From Multifurca ochricompacta (Eukaryota > Basidiomycota > Agaricomycetes > Russulales > Russulaceae): 64,000 nt of DNA. Positions 44,569-56,600 of the stretch are shown here, in pieces. The stretch is taken from NCBI GenBank assembly GCA_022496185.1, contig WTXG01000057.1:124001-188000 (forward strand). The letters run 5' to 3'. The notes beneath the pieces were generated by a model. The model searched no databases and was not told the DNA's origin. It worked only from the letters and a program-made list of their open reading frames with translations. Made by a program: the position numbers and the translations under genes. Position 1 is the first letter of the stretch; each line of letters opens with the position of its first letter.

Positions 44569-47500
44569 TTGATTGGCTCAAACCCATCGGCCTGGGCACG
44601 AGCATTACATGTAACCTCTGTGTATACTAGTCGCTTCAAATCGTTGAAAATACCAGTACATTTCGAGACTACACAGAGGACGGCCGATCGTGACATCCTG
44701 ATCGACTCAGGAGCCACCGATAACTTCATCAGCCCGCGAATGGCAAGGACCATGGGATTAGGGATGCTGGCACTCCCTCAGGAAAAGAATATCTGGAATA
44801 TTGATGGAACTGCCAACCGAGCGGGAAAAATCACACACTACACCGACCTTAGTGTCCAAGTAGGGGAAAGGACGAAAGTCATACGGTTCCTAGTCACCAA
44901 CCTCGGTGAAGAAGATTTAGTTCTGGGATACCCCTGGCTTGCCGCATTCGAACCCAAAATCAACTGGAGTGATGCAACCATGGACAAAGATTCCTACCCT
45001 GTCCTCATCACGTCAATGGGGTATGATTATGCAGCTCGACACTCGGCAGTGCGAAGGATAGAGGAGGATCCAGGCTGTTGCTTCGTTACCAAAGCATCAG
45101 AACTAGCGCAGAAAGCAGTGGAAGGACATACTGAAAGAACCTTCGATGAGGTAGTGCCCAAAGAATACCACCGGCACTGGAAGGTGTTCTCGGAGGAGGA
45201 ATCGCAACGCTTTCCCCCTGCGCGGCCATGGGACCATGCCATTGATTTCACACCTGATACCCCAGCAGCGATTGACTGTAAAATCTACCCACTGTCCCAG
45301 GCAGAACAAGCAGCGCTCACGACATTCCTCGAGGAACATCTTGCCAAGGGGTACATTCGTCCGTCGAAGTCACCATATGCGTCGCCATTCTTCTTCATCA
45401 AAAAGAAGGACGGCAAACTTCGACCTGTACAAGACTACCGACGGATAAATGCCCATACTGTGAAAAACGCTTACCCACTGCCACTCATATCAGAACTCAT
45501 CGACACTATGAGGGACAAGTCCTTATTCTCCAAAATGGACGTCCGTTGGGGTTACAACAATTCGGATCAAAGAGGGAGACCAGTGTAAGGCAGCGTTTAA
45601 ACCAACCAAGGGCTCTATGAGCCGAACGTCATGTTTTTTGGTCTTACCAACTCGCCTGCCACCTTTCAGTCATGATGAACCACATCTTCCGCGACCTCAT
45701 TCTTACTGGTGAAGTGGTGGTATACATGGATGACATACTAGTGGCTACTGCAGACGACCTGACCCATCATCGAGAACGAGTACACCAAGTACTAGATATC
45801 CTGCGTGAACATGACCTGTACCTCAAACCAGCCAAATGCTCCTTCGAACAACGGAGTGTTGAGTATCTGGGAGTCATCCTAGAAGGGGGCACGTACGAAT
45901 GGACCCGATAAAAGTACAGGGAATCCGGGAATGGCCTACACCACGTGTGTCAAGGATGTGCGGTCCTTCATCGGGTTTTGCAACTTCTACCGACGATTTG
46001 TCAAAGGATTTTCAGGGATCGCCCAACCACTAAATGGATTGTTAAAGAAGGATGTGCCTTGGCACTGGGCGGAGGAGCAACAGCGAGCCTTTGAACAGAT
46101 CCGCGACATTGTTGGCTCAGAACCAGTCCTCCTACAGCCAGATCTGAGAAACCCTTTGAACTCGAAGTCGACGCATCCCGCTTTGCCAATGGCGCTGTAC
46201 TGAATCAGAGGGATGTGGCGGGACTACTCCACCCAGTCGCCTTCTATTCGGAGACATTCTCACCAGCAGAACGAAATTATGATATCTGGGATAGAGAGCT
46301 GCTTGCCATTATAAAGCGCTACGACATTGGCGACCGTACCTAGCAGGAACGCCTCACAAAACCATCATTCATACCGACCACTCCAACCTACTCTATTGGA
46401 AGGAACCCCATAAAATCAGCCGAAGGGTTGCCCGCGAAGTCCTAGAGCTAGAGGAATACAACTTCGTGTTGAAACATATTGCAGGAAGTCGCAATGCACG
46501 CGCAGATGCCCTGTCAAGACGACCCGATTTTAGTAGTGGAGAAGAGGACAATAGTGATATCACGGTACTCCCAGAAGAGGTTTTCGCAAAGCAAGCGGTC
46601 GTAAGCCTCCATGACATGGACCTATGGGCACAAGTGTCACAGAACATGAATCAGCAGTTATGCCAATCTTGGGTAGAGGCCCACAACCTGAAGCAAATCG
46701 ACGGCTTGTGGTGGAAAGACGGGGATCGTCTCGTTGTCACCGGTGGCGACAACATTAAGAGGGGGGTGATCCATTTTCACCACGACCTCCCTTCTGCTGG
46801 ACACCCCGGCATTGCCAATACATACGCCTTGGCCAAACGAGACTACTGGTGGCCGAACATGAAGAAGGACGTGGAAGACTACGTGAAAGGATGTGCAGAG
46901 TGCCAAGCCAACAAAGTAAACACGCACCCGCATCCACCGGCACCATTCCCAATCACACCACGACCTCACAACCATTCCAAACATTGCCATGGACTTCATC
47001 GTGAAACTCCCCACGTCCCGAGGCTTTGACTCATCTTGACCATCACAGATCATGACTGTTCAAAGGCAGCATTATTTATACCTTGCAACGAATCCATCAC
47101 AGCAGAGGAGTGGCCAAACTCTACCTTGATCACGTCTACAGACATTATGGCCTCCCTGAAAAGATCATTTCAGACCGTGACCCGCGTTTCACCTCCGCGT
47201 TTGCCAAGGCACTCTGCAAAGTTCTAGACATAACCAGAACATCTCGACAGCCTATCACCCACAGACAGACGGACAATCAGAAAGGACAAACCAGTGGCTT
47301 GAGCAATATCTTCGGTTCTGGTGCAATGGACGACAGGATGACTGGGCTGATTGGCTAGCGACGGCCGAGTTTGCACATAACTCCTGGCCCAATGGCACCA
47401 CTAAGACCCCCCCATTTTCACTTATCATGGGATGGACACCACGAACTACCTGGACCAGGAAGTCACGAACGTGCCCACAGCTTCGCAGCGTATCGGCCAA

Positions 47501-48027
47501 TGGGAAGAGATCCGGAAATCGGCCAATGAGAACCTGCTGAAGGCACAAAAGATCCTATCAGACAGACCATCGAAATTCACACCTTATCAGACCCATGATC
47601 TTGTCTGGCTGGAAGGGAAGAACATTCATACGTCACATCCAACTGCCAAGTTAGCGCCCCGACGTCACGGACCATTTGAGATAACGAGGAAGCTGTCAGA
47701 TGTGTCATACGAACTCAGACTCCCACCCACATGGAAAATCCATCCGGTCTTCCATGCCAACTTCTGACGCCTTACAAGGAAACGACCCTTCATGGGGAAA
47801 ACTTCCCAAGACCTCCCCCTGACCTTATCGAGGGAGAAGCAGAGTGGGAAGTGGAACGGATTCTAGATTCGAAGCGACAAGGCCGAGGGCGCAAGCTGTA
47901 CTACCTAATTAAGTGGAAGGGATTCCCAGCCTCTGACAACTCGTGGGAACCAGCCGGGAATATCTTTGCCCCGGTCCTTATCTCGGAGTTCCACGACCGA
48001 CACCCAGAAGCGCCCAAAGACAGTTAA
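44569..48027 (+). pseudogene. Pol of G2: protease, RT, RNase H, integrase, chromodomain, frameshifted
   Basis: A long first frame (44569-45588) holds protease motif IDSGATDNFI and the reverse transcriptase start, FFFIKKKDGKLRPVQDYRR to KMDVRWGYNN. It breaks near 45560. VVYMDDILVA lies near 45718, again in an open frame to 45911. RNase H follows (46200-46500), then the integrase HHCC finger (HHDLPSAGHPG ... CAECQANK) near 46780-46915 and an integrase core with several breaks. Near 47870-47960 is chromodomain [18 protein letters not shown], and the stop is at 48025. Frame changes are visible near 45560, 45660, 45905, 46200, 46960-47030, 47110-47240 and 47760. Confidence 0.9.
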
Positions 48028-48099
48028 AAGGAACGACCCCCCCACACAAATCCCCAGTACATGCTCTCACAGCAACGTCCTACCACTGAATCATCTATC

Positions 48100-49299
48100 A
48101 TGTCTTTCATCGCTGCCAACGCCGCCGTCGACGCCTTTACTGCCACCACTGTAGTTGTCGAGAACTTCCCATCCGCTCATCCCTCTACACGCCCGTCATC
48201 CCCCATTGATTATGAAGCAGCCGAAGCACGAGTTAAGAACCAATCCCCCAACCCCAATGATGATTTCGAACACAGTGAAGAGCCGCACCCGAATGATCTG
48301 CTGGGCATGGAGTTGGATGACGAAGTACCCGAATTTCCGTTCATCACTAACAATCCCAACTCCTCTATGTACTTCCCTCTCGAGATCACCATGGCGGACG
48401 GGACCACTGCTATTGCCAAGTACATATTCTACACCAACGGAGGGATGGATGTCGCGGGATGTATGAAGAAGGGTGGCCCTGTCTATGGGGCTCCGGTCTA
48501 TTTGGAAGAGAGGTATACAGGACGCCTACACCACACAATGACCGATGAACAGCTCGGGCACCTGGCTGCCGAGGACTCCCGTGCCTTCGCAATCGACGAA
48601 GTGCTGAATGATATGCGCCTTCCGCGTCTCAAAGCAGAGGTAATGAGACTGCGGAAGAACCTGACGTTGCGCACGACACTCAATCGACAGTACAAGGAAC
48701 ATGTGAAGATGATGGCGAGGTTGACCAACGGGATGTTTCAGATAGAGCAGGAGTTGGTGGAAATCAGGAAGAGGCTGGAGGTAGGGGATGCGTACCAGAC
48801 CATTGCCGAAAGGTACGCCGATACATATGCACGGCCCCTCCCTCCACGGTCATTGGGAGCCGCCCCGCAACTGCTACCAAATCGGTTCGAGATGCCACGC
48901 ATGAATGAAAACCCACGAGGAGAGACGTGCTGGCGATGTGACAGCAAGTATCACATCAGCTGGAATTGTCCTCTCAACCGCAAGTGGTGCAGACATTGTC
49001 GTAGCAACCTTCATTGGAGCCGCTTCTGCATCTTTCGCCGCGTAGGAGTCGCCCCGACGATCGTCAATCCATCAGGATGGTGCGGCAAGTGCCTCCGCCA
49101 CAACTCGGGACATCGTGAGTTGGACTGCCCAGTCCATGATCTGTGTCGATCGTGTGGGCGGCGTGGCCCATACGGATTCCTTCGCACCCACCAATGTCCA
49201 CAAGATTCAGACAAGGAGAATTACACACTGGATGATCGTAATGTAGCTGACGATTACCTGGACTTGGTGCAGGATGATGACGGTACGAGTCGTTTCTAG
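48100..49299 (+). CDS. ORF3: coiled-coil protein with four tandem zinc knuckles, about 400 aa
   Basis: Function unknown. An open frame runs from ATG 48061. The ATG at 48100 (MSFIAANAAVDAF) is preferred because G1 and G3 conserve it. The order is a Ser/Pro-rich N-terminus, a conserved block (SSMYFPLEITMADG, YIFYTNGGMDVAGCMKKGG), a predicted coiled coil (about 48610-48790), then four cysteine clusters. These are CWRCDSKYHISWNC, CRHCRSNLHWSRFC, CGKCLRHNSGHRELDC and CRSCGRRGPYGFL...C. The acidic tail is LVQDDDG. It starts about 70 nt after pol and ends just before the 3' LTR. It is the only open ORF of G2, although gag and pol are broken. A second nucleocapsid-like or RNA-binding role is a guess. 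Confidence 0.85.
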   Translation: MSFIAANAAVDAFTATTVVVENFPSAHPSTRPSSPIDYEAAEARVKNQSPNPNDDFEHSEEPHPNDLLGMELDDEVPEFPFITNNPNSSMYFPLEITMADGTTAIAKYIFYTNGGMDVAGCMKKGGPVYGAPVYLEERYTGRLHHTMTDEQLGHLAAEDSRAFAIDEVLNDMRLPRLKAEVMRLRKNLTLRTTLNRQYKEHVKMMARLTNGMFQIEQELVEIRKRLEVGDAYQTIAERYADTYARPLPPRSLGAAPQLLPNRFEMPRMNENPRGETCWRCDSKYHISWNCPLNRKWCRHCRSNLHWSRFCIFRRVGVAPTIVNPSGWCGKCLRHNSGHRELDCPVHDLCRSCGRRGPYGFLRTHQCPQDSDKENYTLDDRNVADDYLDLVQDDDGTSRF

Positions 49300-49329
49300 C
49301 CGGGTCTGCTAGAACCAGAAGAGGGGTGA

Positions 49330-49916
49330 TGTTACAATTTTTACCCTCTCTCCCTGTCTTCTTCACCCTCCCCAACGACGACCCCTCTTTACCACCTACT
49401 CTACACTTTCAGATCACGTCCCCGTCCTGGGATCCCTCACGTGCCTTGCTCCCCTCCCTGTGACTTACTTTGTACCTGTTGACCGACTGTATACCTATGT
49501 TTGCCCTCTTATCTCGCTATCTCTTTATCTTTATGACCGGACACTTACTTAATACCCTATCAGAAGCTAGGCTTTACGCCCTCCGCTTCCGTATATTTGG
49601 GCCCACCTGATCCTAGTCCCTTATCGCATAGACGCCCGTTTACTTACGTATATAAGTCTGCTGTATCTACCTTGTAGACCTCAGACTCGACTTATTGAAT
49701 ACATCGGTGCTTGTCTTTTGGACATCCCCTTTGGAACTCTGACTCGTTTGTCTCAAGTACTTTTGGTACTTCCCGCTCAACATTGTCTCGAGGGGCAGCC
49801 CTTTGGACTTTGACTCACCTCACCCGAACTCCAGGAGGTCCCATTGACTTCCTATATAAATCCATCGATCGAGCTGTCACACAAGTCATGTGGAACGTCC
49901 CGCACCGGACGTAACA
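49330..49916 (+). repeat. 3' LTR of G2 (family A1), 587 bp
   Basis: It begins TGTTACAATTTT and ends GGACGTAACA. A purine-rich tract (agaagaggggtga) precedes it. It lacks the hAT insertion of the 5' LTR and so shows the empty site, cctactctacac. Confidence 0.93.
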
Positions 49917-50311
49917 TCAGGGCCAGGGTGGTGAGGGGAGAGGGCGTTTGCAGTGGTGGGAGGGGGTGGGGCAGGGGTTGGAAGGCAAATATAGTGAGGA
50001 GGGGGGGTGCCAAAGGTGTTGGACGTGTTCAGAAGACCTAGGGGAGCAAGGGGAGGCAGTTGGAGGGTGGGGGAGGGCACAGGGAGAGGGTGAAGCTCTG
50101 GGAGCTCAAGAGGAGGCAAAATCAACAAAGGGGGAGCTGGGGATGCTGTGGCAGCTGCCTCTACCAAGGCAGCGAAGTTAATGGTGTGCTGGGCACCAGG
50201 GAAATCATAGGGGGAGAGGCTGCTTGATCTGAAGGGTGGGACAGAGGGGAGCTGTTCTGGGACACTAGGGCACTTGTCAGTCACTGTCTGTTGTAAAAGA
50301 GACTGTCCAAA
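49917..50311 (-). pseudogene. N-terminal Gag-like fragment of another LTR element
   Basis: Minus-strand ATG at 50284 opens a proline-rich frame (FPGAQHTINFAALVEAAATA) that runs to the G2 edge. Together with LTR E at 50312-50885 it looks like the 5' end of a minus-strand retroelement cut off by G2. The assignment rests on position and composition, not on a clear domain. Confidence 0.45.
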
Positions 50312-50885
50312 TGTTACAACTCACTGTCAACTGCCTGGACAGTGGGTTGTATGTGAGGGGAAGGGATTTGGAAGTGGGCAAGAGATGAGAGTGAGGGTGA
50401 AAGTGCAGAGAGATGAAGCAAACAGCTCAATGACAAGGGGTGAGAAGCCTTCCACAAGGTGGGGCTAATCTCCTAGGCAATAAGGTACCAGATCACAAGT
50501 GGACAGTCTGGAGCTGTCCATTCTATTCCTAAAGGGTTTATATACATAATTACAACCGGGACTTTGGTCTGTGCACTACTTTAGGGGAGGTTAACTTCGC
50601 TTTAACTCCCTACTGATCCACCAATGAGAATAGCCCCACTTTTGGGCTTAGAAATCCGCAGTCCACAGTCCGCAGTTTGTGGACTGCTGTTTAGGCATTG
50701 TGGGGTTCTGTTAGTACTCTTCCCACAGGTCTCCAATTTGGCAGGAGTCCAGCCCTGGTCCGGACCGGCCCTTCTCTGGTCTTAATCTAGGGTTATCTTC
50801 ATCTCTGAGGGTTCTACAAGGTCTCTGGGAGCATCTGGGGATTTCTGGGGGGTCAGGAGGTCTTCTAGGGTGTCAGTTCATGACA
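50312..50885 (-). repeat. LTR-like segment (family E), 574 bp
   Basis: It has TG...CA termini, TGTTACAACTCACTG and GTGTCAGTTCATGACA. A minus-strand TATA (tatataaa) lies near 50540. Flanking 5-mers CCAAA and GGTTA do not match. No second copy was seen in this window. Confidence 0.5.
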
Positions 50886-51688
50886 GGTTAGACTATCAGG
50901 ACAAGTCAAGTCAAGGTGTCAAGGCAAGCCCCAGTGAGCCCCAGTCAAGATTCAAAGGCCCACAAAGCAAGAGGGCATGTGTTACAACCAGTGCCAAGCC
51001 TCCCTACCTTTTTCCTCCTCCCTCATGAGAACCCATCCCTGCCACCTACTATGCACTTCCTGATCATGTCCCCGTCCTGGGATCCATCATGTGCCCTCCT
51101 CCCTTCCCCGTGACTGCCTTTGCCTCTGTTTACGAAGCTGTATTACTGTTTGGCCGTTTATCTCTTATCTGTTATCCTTATCTTTACGACCAGACACTTA
51201 CTTAATACCCTATCAGAAGCTAGGCTTTACGCCCTTCGCTTTCATATATTTGGGCCCACCTGACTCCCGTTTCTTATCTTGTAGACGCCCACTCAATTAC
51301 ATATATAAAGTCTGTCGTAGCTCCCCTGTAGACTCCAGACTTGACTTATTGAATACATCGGTGCTTGTCTTCTGGACTTCCCCTTGATCCCTTGAGCTCA
51401 GTTGTCTCAGCGCTTTTGGCACTCTTCCACTTAACGTTGTCCTAGGGTACAGCCCCTTTGACTTTGACTCGTTACACGTTAGACTCCAAGAAGCCTTATT
51501 GGTTTCTTACCTGAACCCTCCGTTACGCTGTCACACAAGTCATGTGGAACGTCCCGCACCGGACGTAACAGCATGTGCAAGAAGCAAGTCAAGGCAGTGG
51601 CAATAGGCCCTGCTGAAGATCTGGGGTGAAGGCTTCCTAAGTTGCAGCTTAGGAAGTTCAAGAGGAATTCTGATGAAGAACTGTAGAC
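50886..51688 (-). repeat. Truncated LTR family B, split by a solo gypsy LTR
   Basis: The parts 50886-50979 and 51571-51688 match the LTR at 59176-59921 (for example gaagatctggggtgaaggct and ttgcagcttaggaagttcaa). Both its ends are lost, at LTR E on the left and at LTR C on the right. Confidence 0.75.
50980..51570 (+). repeat. Solo gypsy LTR (family A), 591 bp
   Basis: It begins TGTTACAACCAG and ends GGACGTAACA, with exact flanks GCATG at 50975-50979 and 51571-51575. The uninterrupted sequence is seen at about 59405-59420 in the other family B LTR. Confidence 0.93.
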
Positions 51689-51705
51689 TGTTGACACAGG
51701 ATGTG

Positions 51706-52294
51706 TGTTATGTCTGGTGTGGGACGTTCTGCACGACGTGTGCGACAGTGTTGATCAGGGGTTTCAGATAAGAAGCCAATAAGACTTCTTGGAGTTCAAA
51801 TGGACGAGTCAAAGTCAAAGGGGCTGTTCCCTATGACAATGTTAAGTGGAAAAGTACCCAAAGTACTGAGACAGACGAGTCAGAGGTTCCAAAGGGAAGT
51901 CCAGAAGACAAACACCGATGTATTCAATAAGTCGAGTCTGAGGTCTACAAGGTAGCTACAGTGGACTTATATACGTAACCCAGCGGGCGTCTATGAGATA
52001 AGAGTACGGAGTCAAGTGGGCCCAAATATCCGAAAGCAGAGGGCGTAAAGCCTGGCTTCTGATAGGGAACTAAGTAAGTGTCTGTTTGTAAGATAAGAAG
52101 ATAACAGGATAAGAAGGGTAAGCATGAGCAAATAGTATGTATACAAGTCCAAACAACAGTCATGGGGATGGGAGCAGCGCATGTGAGGGGTCCCAGGAGG
52201 GAGACGTAATAAGGAAGTGTAACATCGGTGGGCAAGTGGGATCTCTGTTGGGGAGGGTAAAGAAAATAGGGCTGCTAGGCCCTGGTTGTAACAT
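51706..52294 (-). repeat. 3' LTR of G3, 589 bp
   Basis: The plus-strand reading begins TGTTATGTCTGG and ends GGTTGTAACA. The minus-strand side is preceded by a purine-rich tract (agaagggagggtga). Confidence 0.93.
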
Positions 52295-52324
52295 CACCCT
52301 CCCTTCTGGCTCAAGCTGACCCAG

Positions 52325-53518
52325 CTAGAAACGCGCACCATCGTCATCCTGGACCAAGTCCACATAATCATCTGCCAGGTTCCGATCTTCTATGGTGTAA
52401 GTTTCATCTGCTGCGCATTGGTGTGTGTGCAGGAAACTGTATGGGCCATGTCGTCCACACTGGCGACACAGGTCGTAGATGGGGCAATTGAGTTCACAAT
52501 GTCCTGTGTTGTGTTGCAAACATTTTCCACACCAGCCCGAGGGATTGACGATGGTGGGAGTGACACCCAGACATTGGAAAATACAGAACCAGCTCCAATG
52601 CAGGTTACTTCAGCAGTGACGACACCACTTGCGGTTGAGAGGACAATTCCAGCTGATGTGATACTTGCTGTCGCATCACCAGCAAGTTTCTCCATGGGGG
52701 TTTTCATGCATACGCGGCATCTCAAACCAGTTTGGCAGCAGTTGTGGTGCCGCCCCTAATGATCGTGGGGGAAGGGGTCATGCGTAGGTGTCTGCGTACC
52801 TCTCGGCAATTGTCTGATATGCATCCCCTTTCTCCAGCCTTTTCCGAATCTCTGTCAACTCCTGCTCCACTTGGAACATTCCCCTCGTGAGCCTTGTCAT
52901 TTGCTTTGCGTATTCTTTGTACTGGGTATTGAGTGTGGTGCAAAGCATAAGGGTTTTCCACAGTCTCATTACTTTGGCCTTGAGACGCAGAAGTCGCATG
53001 TCATTTAACACCTCATCAATTGCAAATGCTCAGGGATCGTCAGCCGCAAGGTGCCCCAACTGTTCGTCACTCATCGTGTGGTGAAGACAGCCGGTATACC
53101 ATTCCTCCAAGTAAACCGGGGCTCCATAGACAGGCCCATCCTTTTTCATACACCCTGCAACATCCATCCCTCCGTTGGTGTAAAATATGTACTTAGCTAT
53201 GACCTTTTCTCCATTGGCCATGGTGATCTCGAGGGGGAAGTACATAGAGGAGTTCGGGTTATTGACAAAGAAAGGGAACTCGGGTATGTTGTCATCTTGT
53301 TCCATGTCGAGGAGGTCATTGGGGTGGGTTCTTCGGAATGAGTAAAGTCGTCATTGGGGTTAGGTGATTGGTTCTTGACTCATTCTTCAGCAGCTTCGTA
53401 ATCAATAGGGGAGGAAGGACAAAGTGGAGGGGTGAGCGGAAGGAAAAGCCTCTACAACCACAGTGGTGGTGGTGAAGGCATCGATGGCAGCGGAGGCAGC
53501 GATGAAAGAGGAAGACAT
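52325..53518 (-). pseudogene. ORF3 of G3, broken
   Basis: It starts MSSSFIAASAAIDAF at 53518 and ends at 52325 after LVQDDDG. The conserved block (SSMYFPLEITMANG, YIFYTNGGMDVAGCMKKDG) lies at about 53110-53270 and the coiled-coil region at 52790-52990. Cysteine clusters, including CRQCGRHGPYSFL, lie at 52390-52720. The frame breaks near 53400, 53020, 52780 and 52520. Positions and lengths match G2 ORF3, so the gene is a regular part of the family. Confidence 0.85.
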
Positions 53519-53616
53519 ATCAGTTGTGGTTAGGACATTGCTGGTGAAGCATTGTTCTGGGGGAAAGAAATCAGGAGTTCGTCCTCCTTTTAATTGTTTC
53601 TGGGCGCTTGGGGATG

Positions 53617-56600
53617 TCATAAGTGGAACTCCGCAATCAGGTCCGGGGCAAAGGTATTCCCGGCTGGTTCCCACGAATTGTCAGAGTCTGGGAAACCCTT
53701 CCACTTGATCAGGTAATGCAGCTTGTGCCCTTGGCCTCAATAGGCAGAGTTTACAATCTGCTCCACTTCCCATTCTGCTTCTCCATTGACTAACTCTGGT
53801 GGGGGTCTTGGGAAGTTTTCCCCATGAATGGATGTTTCTTTATATGGTGTGAGAAGCTTGGTGTGGAAGACCGGGTGAATCTTCCATGTGGGAGGGAGAT
53901 TGAGTTCGTATGACACATCTGATAACTTCCTTGTGATTCTGAAGGGTCCATGATGTCGGGGGTGCCAATTTAGCTGTGGGGTGTGACATGTGGATGTGCT
54001 TCCCTTCCAGCCAAACCTGTTCGTTGACTTGATAAGGTGTGAATTTCGAGGGTTGTCCAATAGGTCTGTTGCGCCTTCAGCAAGTTTCATTGGCGGATTT
54101 CCAGATTTCGTCCCATTGGTCAAGATGCTGTGAGGTCGTGGGAACGTTCATAGGCTTATCGGTCCATGTGGTACGTGGCACCCAGCCCATGATAAGGGAG
54201 AATGGAGGGGTCTTTGTTGTGCCATTAGGCCAGGAGTTGTGTGCGAATTCTGCTGTTGCCAGCCAATCCGCCCAATCGTCCTGTCGTCCGTTACACCAGA
54301 ATCAGAGGTATTGCTCCAGCCACTGATTGGTGCGCTCTGACTGTCCATCTGTTTGGGGGTGGTAGGCTGTCGAGATGTTTTGCTTTATGTCCAGGGTTTT
54401 GCACAGTGCTCTGGCGAATGCTGAGGTGAAGCGCAGATCTCGGTCAGAGATGACCTTGTTTGGGAGGCCGTAATGCCGGTAGACGTGGTCGAGACAGAGT
54501 TTGGCTACCCCTTCAGCTGTGACAGATTCTTTGCATGGTATGAAGAGCGCTGCCTTGGAGTAGTCGTGGTCCGTGATGGTCAGAATGGAGTCAAAGCCTC
54601 TGGAGTTGGGTAGTTTGACTATAAAATCCATGGCAATTGTCTGGAATGGCAGAGAAGTGGTGGGAGTGATGGGGAATAGTGCCGGTGGGTGTGGGTGCGT
54701 ATTCACTTTGTGGCCTGGCAGTCTGCACATCCTTTCACATAATCTTCAACATCCTTTTTCATGTTTGGCCACCAGTAATCATGTTTGGCAAGAGCGTAAG
54801 TGTTGGCGATGCCAGGGTGGCCAGCGGAGGGGAGGTCATGGTGAAAATGGATCACCCCCCTCTTAATGTTGTCACCACCAGTGACAACAAGTTGGTCTCC
54901 ATCTTTCCACCAAAGGCCATTAACGTTTTTCAGATTATGTGCATCAGCCCAAGTGACATAGTTCTGGGTTCATGTTCTGTGAGACTTGTGCCCACAGGTC
55001 CATATCATGGAGGCTGACTACAGCTGTCTTTGCAAACACCTCTTCTGGGAGGATGGTTATGTTGTCATTGTCATCTTCCCCTGTATACATGTCTGGTCTC
55101 TGTGACAGTGCATCTGCTTGTGCATTTTGACTTCCTGCAATGTGCTTTAGGGTGAAGTCATATTCCTCAAGTTCTAGGATTTATCATGCTACGTGTCAAC
55201 TGATTTTGTGGGTTCTTTCCAGTATAATAAATTGGAATGATTGGTATAGATGATGGTTTTGTGAGGATTCCCTGCAAGATATGGTCGCCAATGTTGCAAT
55301 GCCTGACTATGGCTAAGAGTTCCTGATCCCAAATGTCATAATTTCGCTCGGCAGATGAAAAGGTTTCTGAGAATATGCCACCGGGTGAAGTACTTGTAAA
55401 CTGTCTCTTTGGTACAGTACTGCTCATTTGTGAAGTGGGAGGCGTCCACTTCCAACTCAAAGGGTGACCTAGGTCAGGTTGGGTGAGTACTGGCTCCGAG
55501 CCAACTAGGTCTCTGATCTGCTCGAATGCTCGTTGTTGTTCGGCATTCCAGTGCCATGGCACATCCTTTTTTAAAAGGTCATTTAAGGGTCATGCAATGC
55601 CTGAAAACCCTTTGACGAAACGTCAGTAGAAGTTACAGAATCCAATAAAGGATCGGACATCTTTGACACAGGTTGGCATCAGCCATTCCCAGATTCCTTG
55701 TACCTTCACCGGGTCCATATGCACTCACCCTCCTTCCAGGATAACTCCTAGGTATTCGACGCTCTGCTGCTCAAGGAACACTTTGCGGGTTTGAGGTACA
55801 GATCATGTTCATGTATATTGAGCACCTGATGTACTTGCTCTCATGATGGTTTAAGTCGTCGGTGGTGGCAACCAGGATGTCATCCATGTAGATTACCACT
55901 TTGCCAGTAAGGATGAGGTCTCGAAAGATGTGATTCATCATGGATTGGAAGTCACTGGTGAGTTCGTAAGTCCAAAGAACATGACATTTGGTTTGAACAA
56001 TCCTTGGTTTGTCTTAAATGCCGCTTTGCACTGGTCGCCTTCCTTGATCCTGATGTTGTTGTAACCCCAACATATGTCCATTTTTGAAAAGAGGGACTTA
56101 TCCCTCATGGTGTCAATAAGTTCAGAAATGAGAGGCAGTGGATAGACGTTTTTTACAGTGTACATGTTGATCTTTCGGTAGTCCTGGACTGGTCGTAGCT
56201 TGCCGTCCTTCTTCTTGATGAAGAAGAAGGGTGAGGCGTATTGTGACTTGGATGGGCAAATGTATCCCTTGGCTAGGTGCTCCAGGAATTCAGTGAGTGC
56301 TACTTGCTCAGATTGGGACAATGGATAGATTTTGCAATCTATGGCTGCTGGTGTATTGGGGAGGAGGTCGATAGCGTGATCCCATGGTCGCTTTGGGGGA
56401 AAGCAATGTGACTCCTCCTCTGAGAATACCCTCCAATGTTGCTGATAAACACTTGGCACTACGTCCTGGTAAGTTTCTCAGCCTGCCCCTGCACTGCCTT
56501 CTGGGCTAATTCTGACACTTTAGTGACATAACAATGACCAGGGTTGTTTTCTTCTTCAGTACAGGTGGTCCTCACTACTGGATGCCTGATCGTATAATCG

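Larger units (their letters stand above)
41035..49916 (+). mobile_element. Ty3/gypsy chromodomain retrotransposon G2, both LTRs present
   Basis: The element carries the 5' LTR (interrupted by a hAT element), primer-binding site, gag, pol, ORF3 and 3' LTR. Flanking 5-mers GGTAC (41030-41034) and TCAGG (49917-49921) do not match, so it either lost its duplication or formed by recombination between elements. By eye the LTRs differ at roughly 4 percent of positions. Gag and pol hold several frameshifts, while ORF3 is open throughout. Confidence 0.93.

Noticed and set aside
49064..49375. Minus-strand frames opposite ORF3 of G2
   Set aside because: Shadows of the conserved plus-strand zinc-knuckle ORF, with no conserved motif of their own.
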